Assembly: GCF_028475105.1 (NCBI RefSeq)
Contig: NZ_CP116936.1
Coordinates: 7,005,501 to 7,069,500, forward strand
Direction of reading: 5' to 3'
DNA from: Micromonospora sp. LH3U1
Lineage (GTDB): Bacteria > Actinomycetota > Actinomycetes > Mycobacteriales > Micromonosporaceae
DNA length: 64,000 bases
Shown: piece by piece, positions 7,492-15,120 of the stretch
Position numbering within the stretch: the first letter of the stretch is position 1
Layout of the letters: each line of letters starts with the position of its first letter
Translations under genes and position numbers: made by a program
The notes under the pieces: generated by a model
Seen by the model: the letters and a program-made list of their open reading frames with translations, nothing else
Databases searched by the model: none
Told to the model about the DNA's origin: nothing

Positions 7492-8598
7492 TCAGAGGTA
7501 CATGCCGGTGCGGTGCTGCGACTCGTCGCGCAGAACCGGCTTGTCGCCCTCGCCGAAGAACCGCTTGCCGCCGAACTCGCCGTGCAGACGGTCGTCCAAC
7601 TCGTCGGCGAGACCGGTCATCACCTGCACCGCCAGCATCAGGTGGGTGGCCTGGAAGTTGCGGCCGAAGACCGGGATGGACGCCCAGACCGTGTCGTCGG
7701 CGCAGTAGAGGCGGCCGATCGGCATCCGGTTCGTCAGCTCGGAAAGCTTGACGTAGAGCCGCTCGGTCGGCTCCACCTCGGTGAGCACCGGGGAGAAGAC
7801 GTCCACCAGGGGCGGGTTGTCCCGCACCCGGACGAAGACCATCGCCGAACCCGCCCGGATGTTGATGTCACCGTCCGAGTCGATCTGCAACCGGTCGGTG
7901 TCCGACTTGAGCATCGTGGAGACCACGGTGCGGACCCGATCCGCCAGGTCGAGCACGTCGTCCCGCTCGACCTGCGCGGCGGCCGCCTCGGCCAGCGCCT
8001 CCTCCAGGTCGGCCTCGACGTCGGCGTCCGGACCGAACTCGCTGCGCGCGGTGCCCAGCGGGTCCACGGCCAGCGGTTCGCCCTCGGTGTCGTGCACCAG
8101 GTAGACGAGGAAGGCCGGGTGCGGGGCGCCGTAGACGTCACGCAGCGTCCGCGAGAGCAGCGCGGCGATCCGGGTCGACTCGGTCGTCGTACCGTCCATC
8201 CCGAAGGAACCGCCGGAGCCGGCGACCACCCCGGGCGGAGACCAGCCGAGCGCGATCATGTCCGCCACCGCGCCGCGGTCCAGCCGGTAGCCCGCCGGCA
8301 GGGCGGCGTTTCCGACTGCTCGGGCGGACAGCACGCCATCGCCGTCCACGTCGACGCTGATCGAATAGACGGCGTCGCCGGTGCCGGAGGCGGTGGGGTC
8401 CAGGGTCACGTCGAGGTGCGCGCCGACGGGAAGCTCTCCCAGCCGTACGGCGAGCGCGCGGGCGAACTCCCGCCACGCCTCGGTCACCTTCGCCCGCAGG
8501 TCAGTGGTGCTGGGCTCGTCGAGCAGGATCGATTCCGTCGGCCCAGTCGTAGCGCCGGGCAGCTCACCGTGCGGCGCCGAGGGGTGGTCAGCCGTCAT
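7492..8598 (-). CDS. T3SS(CesT)/YbjN-like peptide-binding chaperone domain protein
   Basis: 368 residues, soluble. Two alpha/beta units are visible: an N-terminal half with ELPVGAHLDVTLDPT and YSISVDVDGDGVLSARAVG, and a C-terminal YbjN-like half beginning VRTVVSTMLKSDTDRLQIDSD and running through VFVRVRDNPPLVDVFSPVL, then a long helical tail. This is the architecture of actinobacterial TY-Chap (YopN/CesT and YbjN) proteins, predicted peptide-binding chaperones. The acidic linker (EADLEEALAEAAAAQ) separates the halves. The protein ends RTGMYL, a hydrophobic-Tyr-X terminus like that of proteasome activators. The ATG at 8598 has SD GGAGG about 6 bases upstream. Confidence 0.7.
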   Translation of the reverse strand: MTADHPSAPHGELPGATTGPTESILLDEPSTTDLRAKVTEAWREFARALAVRLGELPVGAHLDVTLDPTASGTGDAVYSISVDVDGDGVLSARAVGNAALPAGYRLDRGAVADMIALGWSPPGVVAGSGGSFGMDGTTTESTRIAALLSRTLRDVYGAPHPAFLVYLVHDTEGEPLAVDPLGTARSEFGPDADVEADLEEALAEAAAAQVERDDVLDLADRVRTVVSTMLKSDTDRLQIDSDGDINIRAGSAMVFVRVRDNPPLVDVFSPVLTEVEPTERLYVKLSELTNRMPIGRLYCADDTVWASIPVFGRNFQATHLMLAVQVMTGLADELDDRLHGEFGGKRFFGEGDKPVLRDESQHRTGMYL

Positions 8599-8679
8599 GA
8601 TCGCCTCCGTCCGTCACGATCACCCTACCCACGCCACCCGAAAGCCGAATCAGCCCGGACCGGGATCGGACAACGGCGG

Positions 8680-8946
8680 TCAGGGGGCCGTCGGGTCCGC
8701 GGGGTCGGCGCCCAGCTCGACCGGCCAGGTCCCCGCCAGGGCGCTGAGTCGGGCCGCGGCGTCCACCGGGTCCGCACCCCGGCCAACCGCCAGCCCAAGC
8801 AGGTACGCGGTGACCGGCGCACCCGGCCGCAGCACCTGGTGGGCGACGTCGCGGGCCAGATCCAGCACCGCCGGCACGGGCACCCCGGCCGGGTCCAGAT
8901 CCAGCTCGGCGCACACCGCAGTGACCCAGTCGTCCAGCACCGTCAT
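8680..8946 (-). CDS. DUF6457-type small protein linked to mobA
   Basis: 88 residues, mostly helical (MTVLDDWVTAVCAELDLD, then VLDLARDVAHQVLRPGAPVTAYLLGLAVGRG). Short proteins of this type (DUF6457) are regularly encoded directly after or fused to MobA-like nucleotidyltransferases in actinobacteria. Its ATG at 8946 overlaps the mobA TGA (ATGA), so translation is coupled. The conserved RPGAPVTAYLLGLAVGRG segment is the recognisable part; the role is unknown, presumably in molybdenum cofactor nucleotide attachment. Confidence 0.7.
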   Translation of the reverse strand: MTVLDDWVTAVCAELDLDPAGVPVPAVLDLARDVAHQVLRPGAPVTAYLLGLAVGRGADPVDAAARLSALAGTWPVELGADPADPTAP

Positions 8947-9586
8947 CGCGCCCACTCCTCCGCCCGGCGTACGTCCTCGTCAGTGTCGCAGTCGAACCAG
9001 GGCGGCGGGCCCTCGCCGGACCAGGGCACCTCCCGCACGACGAGACCGGCCAGCAGCGCCCGGACCGGGGCTCCGGCCAGGCTCCCACCCCGCTCGACCG
9101 TCAGCCGGTCCAGCCCGGCCCGCAGCGCGGCCACCCGCCAGACACCACAGAGCGACTGCCGCCGTCCGTCCCCGTCCACGAAGCAAGCTCCGTCGGGCCG
9201 CCTCTGCGACCCGGCGAGGCTGGTGCCGCTCCGGGCGGTGCCGTCGCCCGAGGTCAGGTGGTTCAGCAGGTCACCGATCGCGGCACGGGTGAGCAGTGGC
9301 AGGTCGGCGGCGAGCAGCGCGACAAGTGTCGTGTCGGGATCGAGCAGCGCCAGGCCGGCCGCCGCCGCGCAACCGGGCCCCCGCCGGGCGGATCCTCGCG
9401 GGTGACCCGCACGCCCTCCGGAACGGCGTCGGCCGGACCGACCAGAACCCGTGGCGCGGCATCGGTGACGGCTGCCAGCACACGGTCGCGCATCGGTCGG
9501 CCGCCGACCGGGAGCGCGGGCTTGTCGACCCCGCCCATCCGTCGGGCGGCCCCACCCGCGAGCACCACGGCGGCGTACGTCCCCAC
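8943..9586 (-). pseudogene. mobA: Molybdenum cofactor guanylyltransferase-like gene, frameshifted
   Basis: The N-terminal half reads GTYAAVVLAGGAARRMGGVDKP (NTP-transferase signature LAGGxxxRMGGxDK) through TREDPPGGGPVA in one frame. The continuation AAGLALLDPDTTLVALLAADLPLLT to the C-terminus lies in another frame. The break is near 9369-9370, where one base appears missing between the codons for V-A and the Ala run. Intact MobA attaches GMP to molybdopterin to make MGD. GTG 9586 is the likely start; it is divergent from fdhD and overlaps the DUF6457 gene. The break sits in a GC-only repeat (GCGCGGCGGCGG), so sequencing error is as likely as true inactivation. Confidence 0.75.
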
Positions 9587-9688
9587 CCGGCCACCGTAGC
9601 CGTGTCGACGCTCGGTTGGCGGTCGCTGCCGGGTGCCCGATGCCCGGTGGCCGTGCGAGCGTGCCGGGGCGGGGTGGAGGATGGCGGG

Positions 9689-10555
9689 ATGGGACGGGCA
9701 ACTGATCGACGGGGCGTACTCCGGATCGACCTGGACGCTGCGGACGCCGGGCGCGGGTCCGTCCGCCGACCGGACACCCTCGCGGTGGAGGAACCGCTGG
9801 AGATCCGGGTCGGCGCGGCCGGCCCCGGCCGGCGAAGGCCCCTCGCCGTCACCATGCGCACCCCCGGCGACGACCTGGACCTGGCCATCGGGTTCCTGCT
9901 GACGGAGGGGCTGATCCGGTCGACCGACGACGTGCTGACCGCGCAGCTCTGCGCCGGCGCGGAGACGCCGAACACGTACAACGTGGTGGACGTGGTGCTC
10001 GCCCCTGGCGTGCCGGAACCGACCACCGACCCGTCCCGGAACTTCTACACGACCAGTTCCTGCGGGGTCTGCGGCAAGGCCAGCATCGACGCGATCCGCA
10101 CCCGGTCGCTCTTCCCGGTCTCGGCGGATCCGCTCAGCGTGCCGGCCGCGCTCCTCACCGAGTTGCCCGATCGGCTGCGCGCCGCCCAGCGTGGCTTCGA
10201 TCGGACCGGCGGACTCCACGCGGCAGGGCTGTTCACCCCGGACGGTGAGCTGGTGGTGCTCCGGGAGGACGTGGGCCGGCACAATGCCGTGGACAAGGTG
10301 ATCGGCCGGGCGGTACGGGAACGCCGGCTGCCGCTCGCCGGGCACCTGCTGCTGGTCTCCGGCCGGGCCAGCTTCGAGCTGACCCAGAAGGCGTGGATGG
10401 CCGGGTTGCCGCTGCTGGCCGCGGTGTCCGCGCCCAGCACCCTCGCCGCCGAGTTGGCCGAGGAGGCGGGGATGACGCTTGTCGGCTTCCTGCGCGGCCG
10501 AACCATGAACGTCTACACCGGGCCGCACCGGATCACGGTGGAGCAGCCAGCCTGA
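9689..10555 (+). CDS. fdhD: Formate dehydrogenase accessory sulfurtransferase FdhD
   Basis: 288 residues. The FdhD signature is intact: VEEPLEIRV near the N-terminus, the redox loop FYTTSSCGVCGK with two Cys, LHAAGLF, the ligand-binding REDVGRHNAVDKVIG, and LVSGRASFELTQKAWMAG. FdhD transfers sulfur from the cysteine desulfurase IscS to the Mo-bis-MGD cofactor, activating formate dehydrogenases. ATG 9689 has SD GGAGG (9676-9680) 8 bases upstream. It is divergent from mobA across about 100 bp. No formate dehydrogenase structural gene lies in the window. Confidence 0.95.
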   Translation: MGRATDRRGVLRIDLDAADAGRGSVRRPDTLAVEEPLEIRVGAAGPGRRRPLAVTMRTPGDDLDLAIGFLLTEGLIRSTDDVLTAQLCAGAETPNTYNVVDVVLAPGVPEPTTDPSRNFYTTSSCGVCGKASIDAIRTRSLFPVSADPLSVPAALLTELPDRLRAAQRGFDRTGGLHAAGLFTPDGELVVLREDVGRHNAVDKVIGRAVRERRLPLAGHLLLVSGRASFELTQKAWMAGLPLLAAVSAPSTLAAELAEEAGMTLVGFLRGRTMNVYTGPHRITVEQPA

Positions 10556-10569
10556 CGCGCAGCGGCCCG

Positions 10570-11286
10570 TCAGCGACCGATCCGGTCGATCAGGTCGAAC
10601 AGGGCCAGCCGTGCGGCGGCGTCGCGGGCGATCAGGAAACCGGCGATGCCGAGGATCCAGCCCAACGCGCTGCCCGCCTTCGTGACGATCCAGGTGTTCA
10701 GGCGGGCCAGCACCGGCTCGACCAATGTCGGTCGGGCCACCCTGGCGCCCAGCAACAACACCGCCGGCAGCACCATGACCAGGCAGTATCCGGCGAGCAG
10801 CCCCACCACGCCCGCCGCTCCCACGTCTGAGGTGGCCAACAGACCCACCGCACCGAGGTACGGGAGCATGGTCGCCACCTCGGCCAGTGCGGCGAGCAGC
10901 GCGAGCCCCACCAACCAACGGGCCGAGGAGTCGCCGGCGGTAGCCCGGTCCCGCCAGCGCAACACGCCACCGCTGCGGGGGCGTCGTTTGCCGTCGTAGC
11001 GGAAGCTGAGCGCCAGCATTCCCACGCCCAGGACGAGTTGCGCCCAGAGGACGCCCCGGTTGTCCAGGGCGCCACCCAGCGCGTCGCCCAGCGTGCTGCC
11101 GCCCCAGACCAGCAACAGCCCCACCGCGAGGTAGAACACCGCGATGGTGGCGAGGTAGCCCAGGATCCGCCGGACGTTGACCGGCCCGGGGGCGAGCAGC
11201 AACCAGACCGGGATGAAGAGGGTGCCGATGCTGGTGCTGTCGATCAACGCCAGCCCGGCCAGCGACAGCAGCAACTCGAGGGTCAT
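10570..11286 (-). CDS. GAP (Sap)-family membrane protein
   Basis: 238 residues with about six membrane segments: LELLLSLAGLALIDSTSIGTLFIPVWLLL, ILGYLATIAVFYLAVGLLLVW, LVLGVGMLALSF, WLVGLALLAALAEVATMLPYLGAV and so on. The DSTSxGT motif early in helix 1 and the loop LAPGPVNVRRILGYL are the hallmarks of the GAP/Sap family (PF11139, LysE-like fold), known in mycobacteria from surface glycolipid transport. The substrate is unknown. The ATG at 11286 was chosen over 11316 because it starts directly at the first helix. It converges on fdhD with 14 bp between stops. Confidence 0.78.
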   Translation of the reverse strand: MTLELLLSLAGLALIDSTSIGTLFIPVWLLLAPGPVNVRRILGYLATIAVFYLAVGLLLVWGGSTLGDALGGALDNRGVLWAQLVLGVGMLALSFRYDGKRRPRSGGVLRWRDRATAGDSSARWLVGLALLAALAEVATMLPYLGAVGLLATSDVGAAGVVGLLAGYCLVMVLPAVLLLGARVARPTLVEPVLARLNTWIVTKAGSALGWILGIAGFLIARDAAARLALFDLIDRIGR

Positions 11287-11401
11287 GTCGTACCAGTACG
11301 AAGAACGGACACTCAACCAGTGTCCGGCGACGTCTGCCCCGCCGAGTCGGCCGCGATCAGGAGAATCGCGTACATCCTTCGACGGAGGCCCGCCGAGGGA
11401 A

Positions 11402-11452
11402 CCCGCCCCGGGCGATCGACCTCGGGGGACGAGGGATCAGCGCCGGGGCGGG
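11402..11452. terminator. GC-rich inverted repeat, possible terminator
   Basis: CCCGCCCCGG at 11402-11411 pairs with CCGGGGCGGG at 11443-11452 around a 31-base loop. It follows the 81-residue gene on the minus strand. The rest of the 11287-11463 gap shows only a small GGACAC/GTGTCC hairpin near the upstream start. Confidence 0.4.
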
Positions 11453-11463
11453 AATCGGCGGGG

Positions 11464-11709
11464 CTATCGAGCCTGGACCCAGCCGGTGAATCGTTCGGTC
11501 AGGCTGCCCGGAGGCGTGCCGCTGTTCAGCTCAGTGAGTTGTTCGGTCGCCTCGGCTTGCAGTGCCTTGAGGTGCTCGAACAGCTCGTCGCGGTGGGCGC
11601 GGTACTCGCCGAGCAGGCGCAGTTTCGCGGCGGAGCATGGCCACGCGATCCCGCAGGTTCGGCATCGCCAGGCCGGCTTCATGACGGCGTGCTCCGTGCG
11701 GCGGGTCAT
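11464..11709 (-). CDS. Small CxxC protein, function unknown
   Basis: 81 residues: a short N-terminal part with CRTCGIAWPC, a possible metal or redox knuckle, followed by an amphipathic helix (LLGEYRAHRDELFEHLKALQAEATEQLTEL). The frame ends at 11464 and its ATG lies directly after the stop of the next upstream gene on the same strand, so the two form a unit. Proteins of this size and pattern accompany Scr1-type regulators in Micromonospora-like genomes, but I cannot name a function. Confidence 0.6.
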   Translation of the reverse strand: MTRRTEHAVMKPAWRCRTCGIAWPCSAAKLRLLGEYRAHRDELFEHLKALQAEATEQLTELNSGTPPGSLTERFTGWVQAR

Positions 11710-12000
11710 CTATCCGGCCCGCACTGGGACACGTCCGCCCTGCGGTCGGGTGGTGGGGCAAGCTGTCTCGGGCCGTCCGGATGACAACAGGTCGACCCCC
11801 TCGCGGAGCACGAACAGTTCCCGCTTGGCCCGCGCACTGCCGTCCGTTCCCAACTCGTACGCCTCAATCCAGGTCCAGCCGTGGTAGGTGTGGCGGTCGG
11901 TGAGTTCGCGGATGATCCGGACCGTGATGGGTTGGACGAACTGCGGGCTCGCGGCGCGAGTCAGGCGAATGAGGTCTCCGGCTTTCATCGTCCCGATCAT
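11710..12000 (-). CDS. Hypothetical protein, probably N-terminally frameshifted
   Basis: 96 residues from ATG 12000 (MIGTMKAGDLIRLTRAASPQFVQPITVRIIREL). The same frame reads upstream as protein-like sequence (ATDATRVALDRANGGE) but has no start codon. A properly spaced SD and ATG at 12077 lie one base out of phase (MPDKPKPTDP). Restoring one base near 12048-12052 would join them into a 122-residue protein. Either translation reinitiates at 12000 through the ATGA overlap with the short upstream frame, or the gene is broken or mis-sequenced. Family unknown. Confidence 0.55.
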   Translation of the reverse strand: MIGTMKAGDLIRLTRAASPQFVQPITVRIIRELTDRHTYHGWTWIEAYELGTDGSARAKRELFVLREGVDLLSSGRPETACPTTRPQGGRVPVRAG

Positions 12001-12077
12001 CTCGCCGCCGTTGGCGCGGTCCAGCGCGACGCGGGTCGCGTCGGTGGCGGGTCCGTGGGCTTCGGCTTGTCCGGCAT
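11997..12077 (-). other. Displaced N-terminus (26-codon frame) of the 11710 gene
   Basis: ATG 12077 with SD AGGGGA 4 bases upstream opens a 26-codon frame (MPDKPKPTDPPPTRP...) whose TGA overlaps ATG 12000. The first ten residues look like the genuine N-terminus of the downstream gene. After a one-base slip near 12050 the rest is out of frame and Pro/Arg-rich, as expected for a wrong phase. Confidence 0.5.
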
Positions 12078-12274
12078 GGTTTCCCCTCGTCGTTGGGAAG
12101 GGCCGCCCCTGAGTGCTCGCCCATGGGCGGCCCCGCTACGAACGCGACCGCCGGGTCTCGGGTAGTCCCTGCCGGCCGCGCCGCCTGAGAAGCACACTTC
12201 CAAGGGTTGCGGTCCGAATACACTGCGTAGGAATATCTCTTGTGGACGTCTGGGACGTACCGGAGAGGATTCGG

Positions 12275-13024
12275 ATGAACCGCGCAGTCGCTGAAGCCAT
12301 GTCAGCATCCGGCCTGACAGCGGACAGTCTCGCAGCTCAGATCGGGGTGGATCCGAAGACGGCGGCCAAGTGGGCGAACCCGGGACGGATTCCGCAGACT
12401 CGCCACCGATCAAAGGTCGCCGAGATCCTCCGCCGCGACGAGGGCGACCTTTGGCCCGACCTGTTCAAGCGGCGCGAGCCAGCGTGGTTCCGGCCCTGGA
12501 CGGACATCGAGCGCGAGGCGGTGGGGTTGCGCTGGTACGAGTCCGCGGTCATTCCCGGCCTCCTACAGACCGAGGCGTACGCCCGAGCCGTGTTGAGCAG
12601 CGGGCTCTGGGCCGACGACGACCTGGCGGCACATGTGGAAACCCGCCTTCGCCGGCAGGCCGCCGTGTTCGATCGGCCTCGTCCACCGCTGAGCGTCTTC
12701 GTCATCGACGAGGCCGCGCTGCGCCGGGGACGACCCGACATCATGGCCGACCAGCTCGACCACCTGATGGTGCTCGCCGAACGGCCGGCCGTGATGATTC
12801 ACGTGCTTCCCCTGACGGCTGGATTCCACCCCGGCCAGGCCGGGCCGTTCGTCATCGCCAGCACACCCGACGGCGGCGATGTCGGCTATCTCGACGACCA
12901 GGCGGCGGGGCGCCTCAGTAATGACGTTGCTCCGTTGTGGGCGGTCTGGGATAGCGTGAGGTCGTTAGCGCTACCGCGAGACCTGACCATCGACCTGATG
13001 AGAGCGCGAGCATGGATGACCTGA
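12275..13024 (+). CDS. Scr1-type HTH transcriptional regulator (XRE HTH + DUF5753)
   Basis: 249 residues. The N-terminal helix-turn-helix is VAEAMSASGLTADSLAAQIGVDPKTAAKWANPGRIP. The rest is the DUF5753 domain with its usual anchors: REAVGLRWYESAVIPGLLQTEAYARAVL, FVIDEAALRR, HLMVLAERPAVMIHVLPLTAGFHPGQAGPFVIAS and AAGRLS. The family (Streptomyces Scr1, AbaA/BldB-type loci) is paired with a DUF397 protein, as here. ATG 12275 has SD GGAGAGG 6 bases away; an in-frame GTG at 12242 would add 11 residues. Its stop lies inside the DUF397 gene. Confidence 0.9.
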   Translation: MNRAVAEAMSASGLTADSLAAQIGVDPKTAAKWANPGRIPQTRHRSKVAEILRRDEGDLWPDLFKRREPAWFRPWTDIEREAVGLRWYESAVIPGLLQTEAYARAVLSSGLWADDDLAAHVETRLRRQAAVFDRPRPPLSVFVIDEAALRRGRPDIMADQLDHLMVLAERPAVMIHVLPLTAGFHPGQAGPFVIASTPDGGDVGYLDDQAAGRLSNDVAPLWAVWDSVRSLALPRDLTIDLMRARAWMT

Positions 13025-13215
13025 GCGGCGCCCGTTGGCGCAAGAGCACCCGCAGCAGCTCGAACGGTGGAGCGTGCGTCGAGGTGGCCGACAATCTGCC
13101 GGGTGTCGTGCTCGTCCGCGACACGAAGGACCGGGACGGCGGCACGCTGACTTTCGGGCCGGCGGCCTGGGCGGGCTTCGTCACGTTCGCGAGGGAGATC
13201 GGCCCCGTCGGCTAG
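13012..13215 (+). CDS. DUF397 small partner protein of the Scr1-type regulator
   Basis: 67 residues, with the full DUF397 pattern: LSGARWRKSTRSSSNGGACVEVAD, then VLVRDTKDRDGGTLTFGPAAWAGFV. The W-x-K-S-x-x-S...CVEV and RDSK-like segments are the conserved anchors. The reading frame overlaps the regulator by 13 bases, so synthesis is coupled. DUF397 proteins bind and modulate their cognate DUF5753 regulators and are sometimes described as toxin-like partners; several such pairs are normal per actinomycete genome. Confidence 0.92.
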   Translation: MDDLSGARWRKSTRSSSNGGACVEVADNLPGVVLVRDTKDRDGGTLTFGPAAWAGFVTFAREIGPVG

Positions 13216-13259
13216 GCGAGCCCTGTCGATCGTCACAATCGACTCGGGTTCGCTGATAG

Positions 13260-13288
13260 CGGGGTGTCCCGGTAGCGGTAACACCCCG
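13260..13288. terminator. Hairpin after the DUF397 gene
   Basis: CGGGGTGT (13260-13267) pairs with ACACCCCG (13281-13288) around a 13-base loop, between the convergent DUF397 (+) and PIN toxin (-) genes. Nothing else is seen in this 133-bp gap. Confidence 0.5.
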
Positions 13289-13348
13289 AGTTCCGGAAAA
13301 CGGAGTTGATCAGCACCGGTCGCGCCGTGGACGCTGCCCTGCCGTACG

Positions 13349-13747
13349 TCAGGTCAGGTCGAGGATGCTCCAGTTGGTTGGTAGCACCTTCGCCGCCATC
13401 GTGGACTGCGCGGTCGCGTAGTGCGCCTCGTGGGTGAGTGCCGCACGGGCGGCATGGCCGAGCGAGATGTCTCCACCCGCGGCACGGGCCAGTGTGCCGG
13501 TGTCCCGCACATCGTCGGCATCGAGTGGCAGCAGGCAGATCATCGGGGCAGTCATCATCAGGGCCAGCAGCGCGGCACCGATGTCGTCGTCCACGCTCGC
13601 GAACGCGACCGCCAGGCAGGTCGCGGGAACGGCCACCTGCCGCCCCTCATCGGCGACCTCCAGCATCAACTCCCCCACCGACACGTTGCCCTCGAGGTAG
13701 GCCGTCAACGCTGACGCGTCGAACACGGCCGCGATCCGATCGCTCAT
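13349..13747 (-). CDS. PIN-domain protein, VapC-type toxin
   Basis: 132 residues. PIN-fold features: the first catalytic Asp in AAVFDASALTAYLEGN, a middle acidic helix region (VPATCLAVAFASVDDD), and the later acidic pair in LDADDVRDTGTLARAAGGDISLGHAARAAL, where D and H/A replace the canonical GDxxDxL/A. It is probably an RNase toxin of a VapBC system, but the C-terminal catalytic acids are not the textbook pattern, so activity is uncertain. The ATG overlaps the antitoxin stop (ATGA, 13744-13747), giving coupled antitoxin-toxin translation. Confidence 0.8.
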   Translation of the reverse strand: MSDRIAAVFDASALTAYLEGNVSVGELMLEVADEGRQVAVPATCLAVAFASVDDDIGAALLALMMTAPMICLLPLDADDVRDTGTLARAAGGDISLGHAARAALTHEAHYATAQSTMAAKVLPTNWSILDLT

Positions 13748-13995
13748 CCGGCACCTCCCAACATCCGGCGTCCCTCGGCCAGGGCGTCCGGCGGAATGGG
13801 TGTCGCCAGCCGCTCCCGCCACCGTGCCCTGCCCGCCTCGGTCGCCTCGATGCCGGCTCGGCGCAGCACCTCGTGGACGTGCACGCCGGCCATCTGGGCC
13901 CGCACCGCCGCGGTGATCGCGGCCGAGACGTTGGGCTGCTGGTCGAGCCACTCCGCGACGTCGTCGGGGAGGCTCACGGAGCGCTTCACGGTCAT
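13744..13995 (-). CDS. Ribbon-helix-helix antitoxin, VapB-type
   Basis: 83 residues. MTVKRSVSLPDDVAEWLDQQPNVSAAITAAV is a standard RHH (CopG/MetJ) DNA-binding domain: a beta strand KRSVSLP, then two helices. The C-terminal half (EVLRRAGIEATEAGRARWRERLATPIP) would wrap the toxin. ATG 13995 is used rather than 14058 because the upstream extension runs through the operator palindrome and lacks domain features. The palindrome at 14017-14037, 22 bases before the start, is the expected autoregulatory operator. Confidence 0.85.
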   Translation of the reverse strand: MTVKRSVSLPDDVAEWLDQQPNVSAAITAAVRAQMAGVHVHEVLRRAGIEATEAGRARWRERLATPIPPDALAEGRRMLGGAG

Positions 13996-14016
13996 GGCCG
14001 CCAGCCTATCAACTCT

Positions 14017-14037
14017 GGTAGCACCGCCGGTGCTACC
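14017..14037. promoter_or_regulatory. Perfect palindrome, probable operator of the toxin-antitoxin pair
   Basis: GGTAGCACCG and CGGTGCTACC are 10-base perfect arms around a single C. The site is just upstream of the RHH antitoxin start and before the DUF4192 gene end. RHH antitoxins with their toxin typically repress from such palindromes. Confidence 0.7.
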
Positions 14038-14044
14038 GAACTGG

Positions 14045-15091
14045 TCAGCGGCGGCCACGTCGGCTCCGTTTACGAGGGCGGATCACACCGGGCATCCCGA
14101 CCGACGGCCAGCCGTCCAGCTCGGACGGGGGCACGCCGCGCCGGAGCAGGTCGTCCAGCAGCACGGCGAGCGAGTAGTCGGGGTGCAGGCTCAGCGTCCG
14201 TTCGAGCGCGACCGCCGCCAACGCCCCCTGCCCCGCGCGCCAGGCCGCGAACGCCAGCAACGCACCGGGCGCGGCGGCCAACTCCGGCTCGACCCGGCGC
14301 AGCACGTCGGTCCAGAGGGCGATGTCCCGGTCCCGACCGTCGGTGCGTTCCCAGGCGTGATCGCGGACCGGTAGGTGGGTCAGCAGCAGGCTCAACCAGG
14401 CCACTTCATCGTCGTCTAGTCGCTCACCGCGCCGCTGCCGGCGCTGGGCCTCGCGGACCGCCGCCACCCCGGCGGAGCGCAGCGCCCGAGCGCCGAGCAG
14501 GTCGCTCTCGGGAGCATGCTCGACCAGCTCGACCAGCCTCAACTGGGCGCGGGCGGTGGCCGCGCGCGCCGCGTCCCGGGCCGGGCCGTCCACCGGTGAC
14601 ACCTGCGCCACGAGGGCGGCCCGGTCGGGGAGTGCGACCTGGCCGGCGAAGACCGCCGAGGCGGTCACCGGGTTCGCGGTCGGGTCGTAGCGCCGACCCT
14701 CGGGCGGGCAGCAGTCGGGCTCGGTGCAGAGATAGGACCACCACCGGCCGTCGGTCACCCGCAGCGCGTCGAGCACCTCCATCCCGGCGGCGCTCAGTGC
14801 GGCGCGCACCGCGTCCACGACCGGGGTGACCCGGTCGGGTTGCCCGTAGCCGACCACGGTGGCGGCCTCCGCGCCCTGCCGACGGATCACGCCGGCCAGG
14901 TGCCGGGCCCGCTCGACCGCATCAGTCGACGGGTCGGGCAGGTCCGCACGGGCGGCGAAGATGATCTGCCGGCCGAGCAACGCCACGGCGACCACGCTGT
15001 CCGTGGGATGAAAGCCGAGCAGGTACGGCACAGCGGCGATCAGATCGGCGGGCGAGCGGACGGCGAGCTGAGGGCGTTCGGTCGAGGTCAT
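14045..15091 (-). CDS. DUF4192 domain protein
   Basis: 348 residues, the length and sequence style of the actinobacterial DUF4192 family. The N-terminus is diagnostic: VRSPADLIAAVPYLLGFHPTDSVVAVALLG, followed by RARHLAGVIRRQGAEAATVVGYG and RWWSYLCTEPDCCPPEGRRYDP. The C-terminal third is helical and contains LLAFAAWRAGQGALAAVALERTLSLHPDYSLAVLLDDLLRRGVPPSELD, a TPR-like element. It ends in a basic tail RPRKRSRRGRR, which may bind nucleic acid. No biochemical function is established. Two DnaA-box-like sites lie just upstream. Confidence 0.88.
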   Translation of the reverse strand: MTSTERPQLAVRSPADLIAAVPYLLGFHPTDSVVAVALLGRQIIFAARADLPDPSTDAVERARHLAGVIRRQGAEAATVVGYGQPDRVTPVVDAVRAALSAAGMEVLDALRVTDGRWWSYLCTEPDCCPPEGRRYDPTANPVTASAVFAGQVALPDRAALVAQVSPVDGPARDAARAATARAQLRLVELVEHAPESDLLGARALRSAGVAAVREAQRRQRRGERLDDDEVAWLSLLLTHLPVRDHAWERTDGRDRDIALWTDVLRRVEPELAAAPGALLAFAAWRAGQGALAAVALERTLSLHPDYSLAVLLDDLLRRGVPPSELDGWPSVGMPGVIRPRKRSRRGRR

Positions 15092-15120
15092 GTCGGAAGC
15101 CTGCGGCGGATCTGCCCGGC

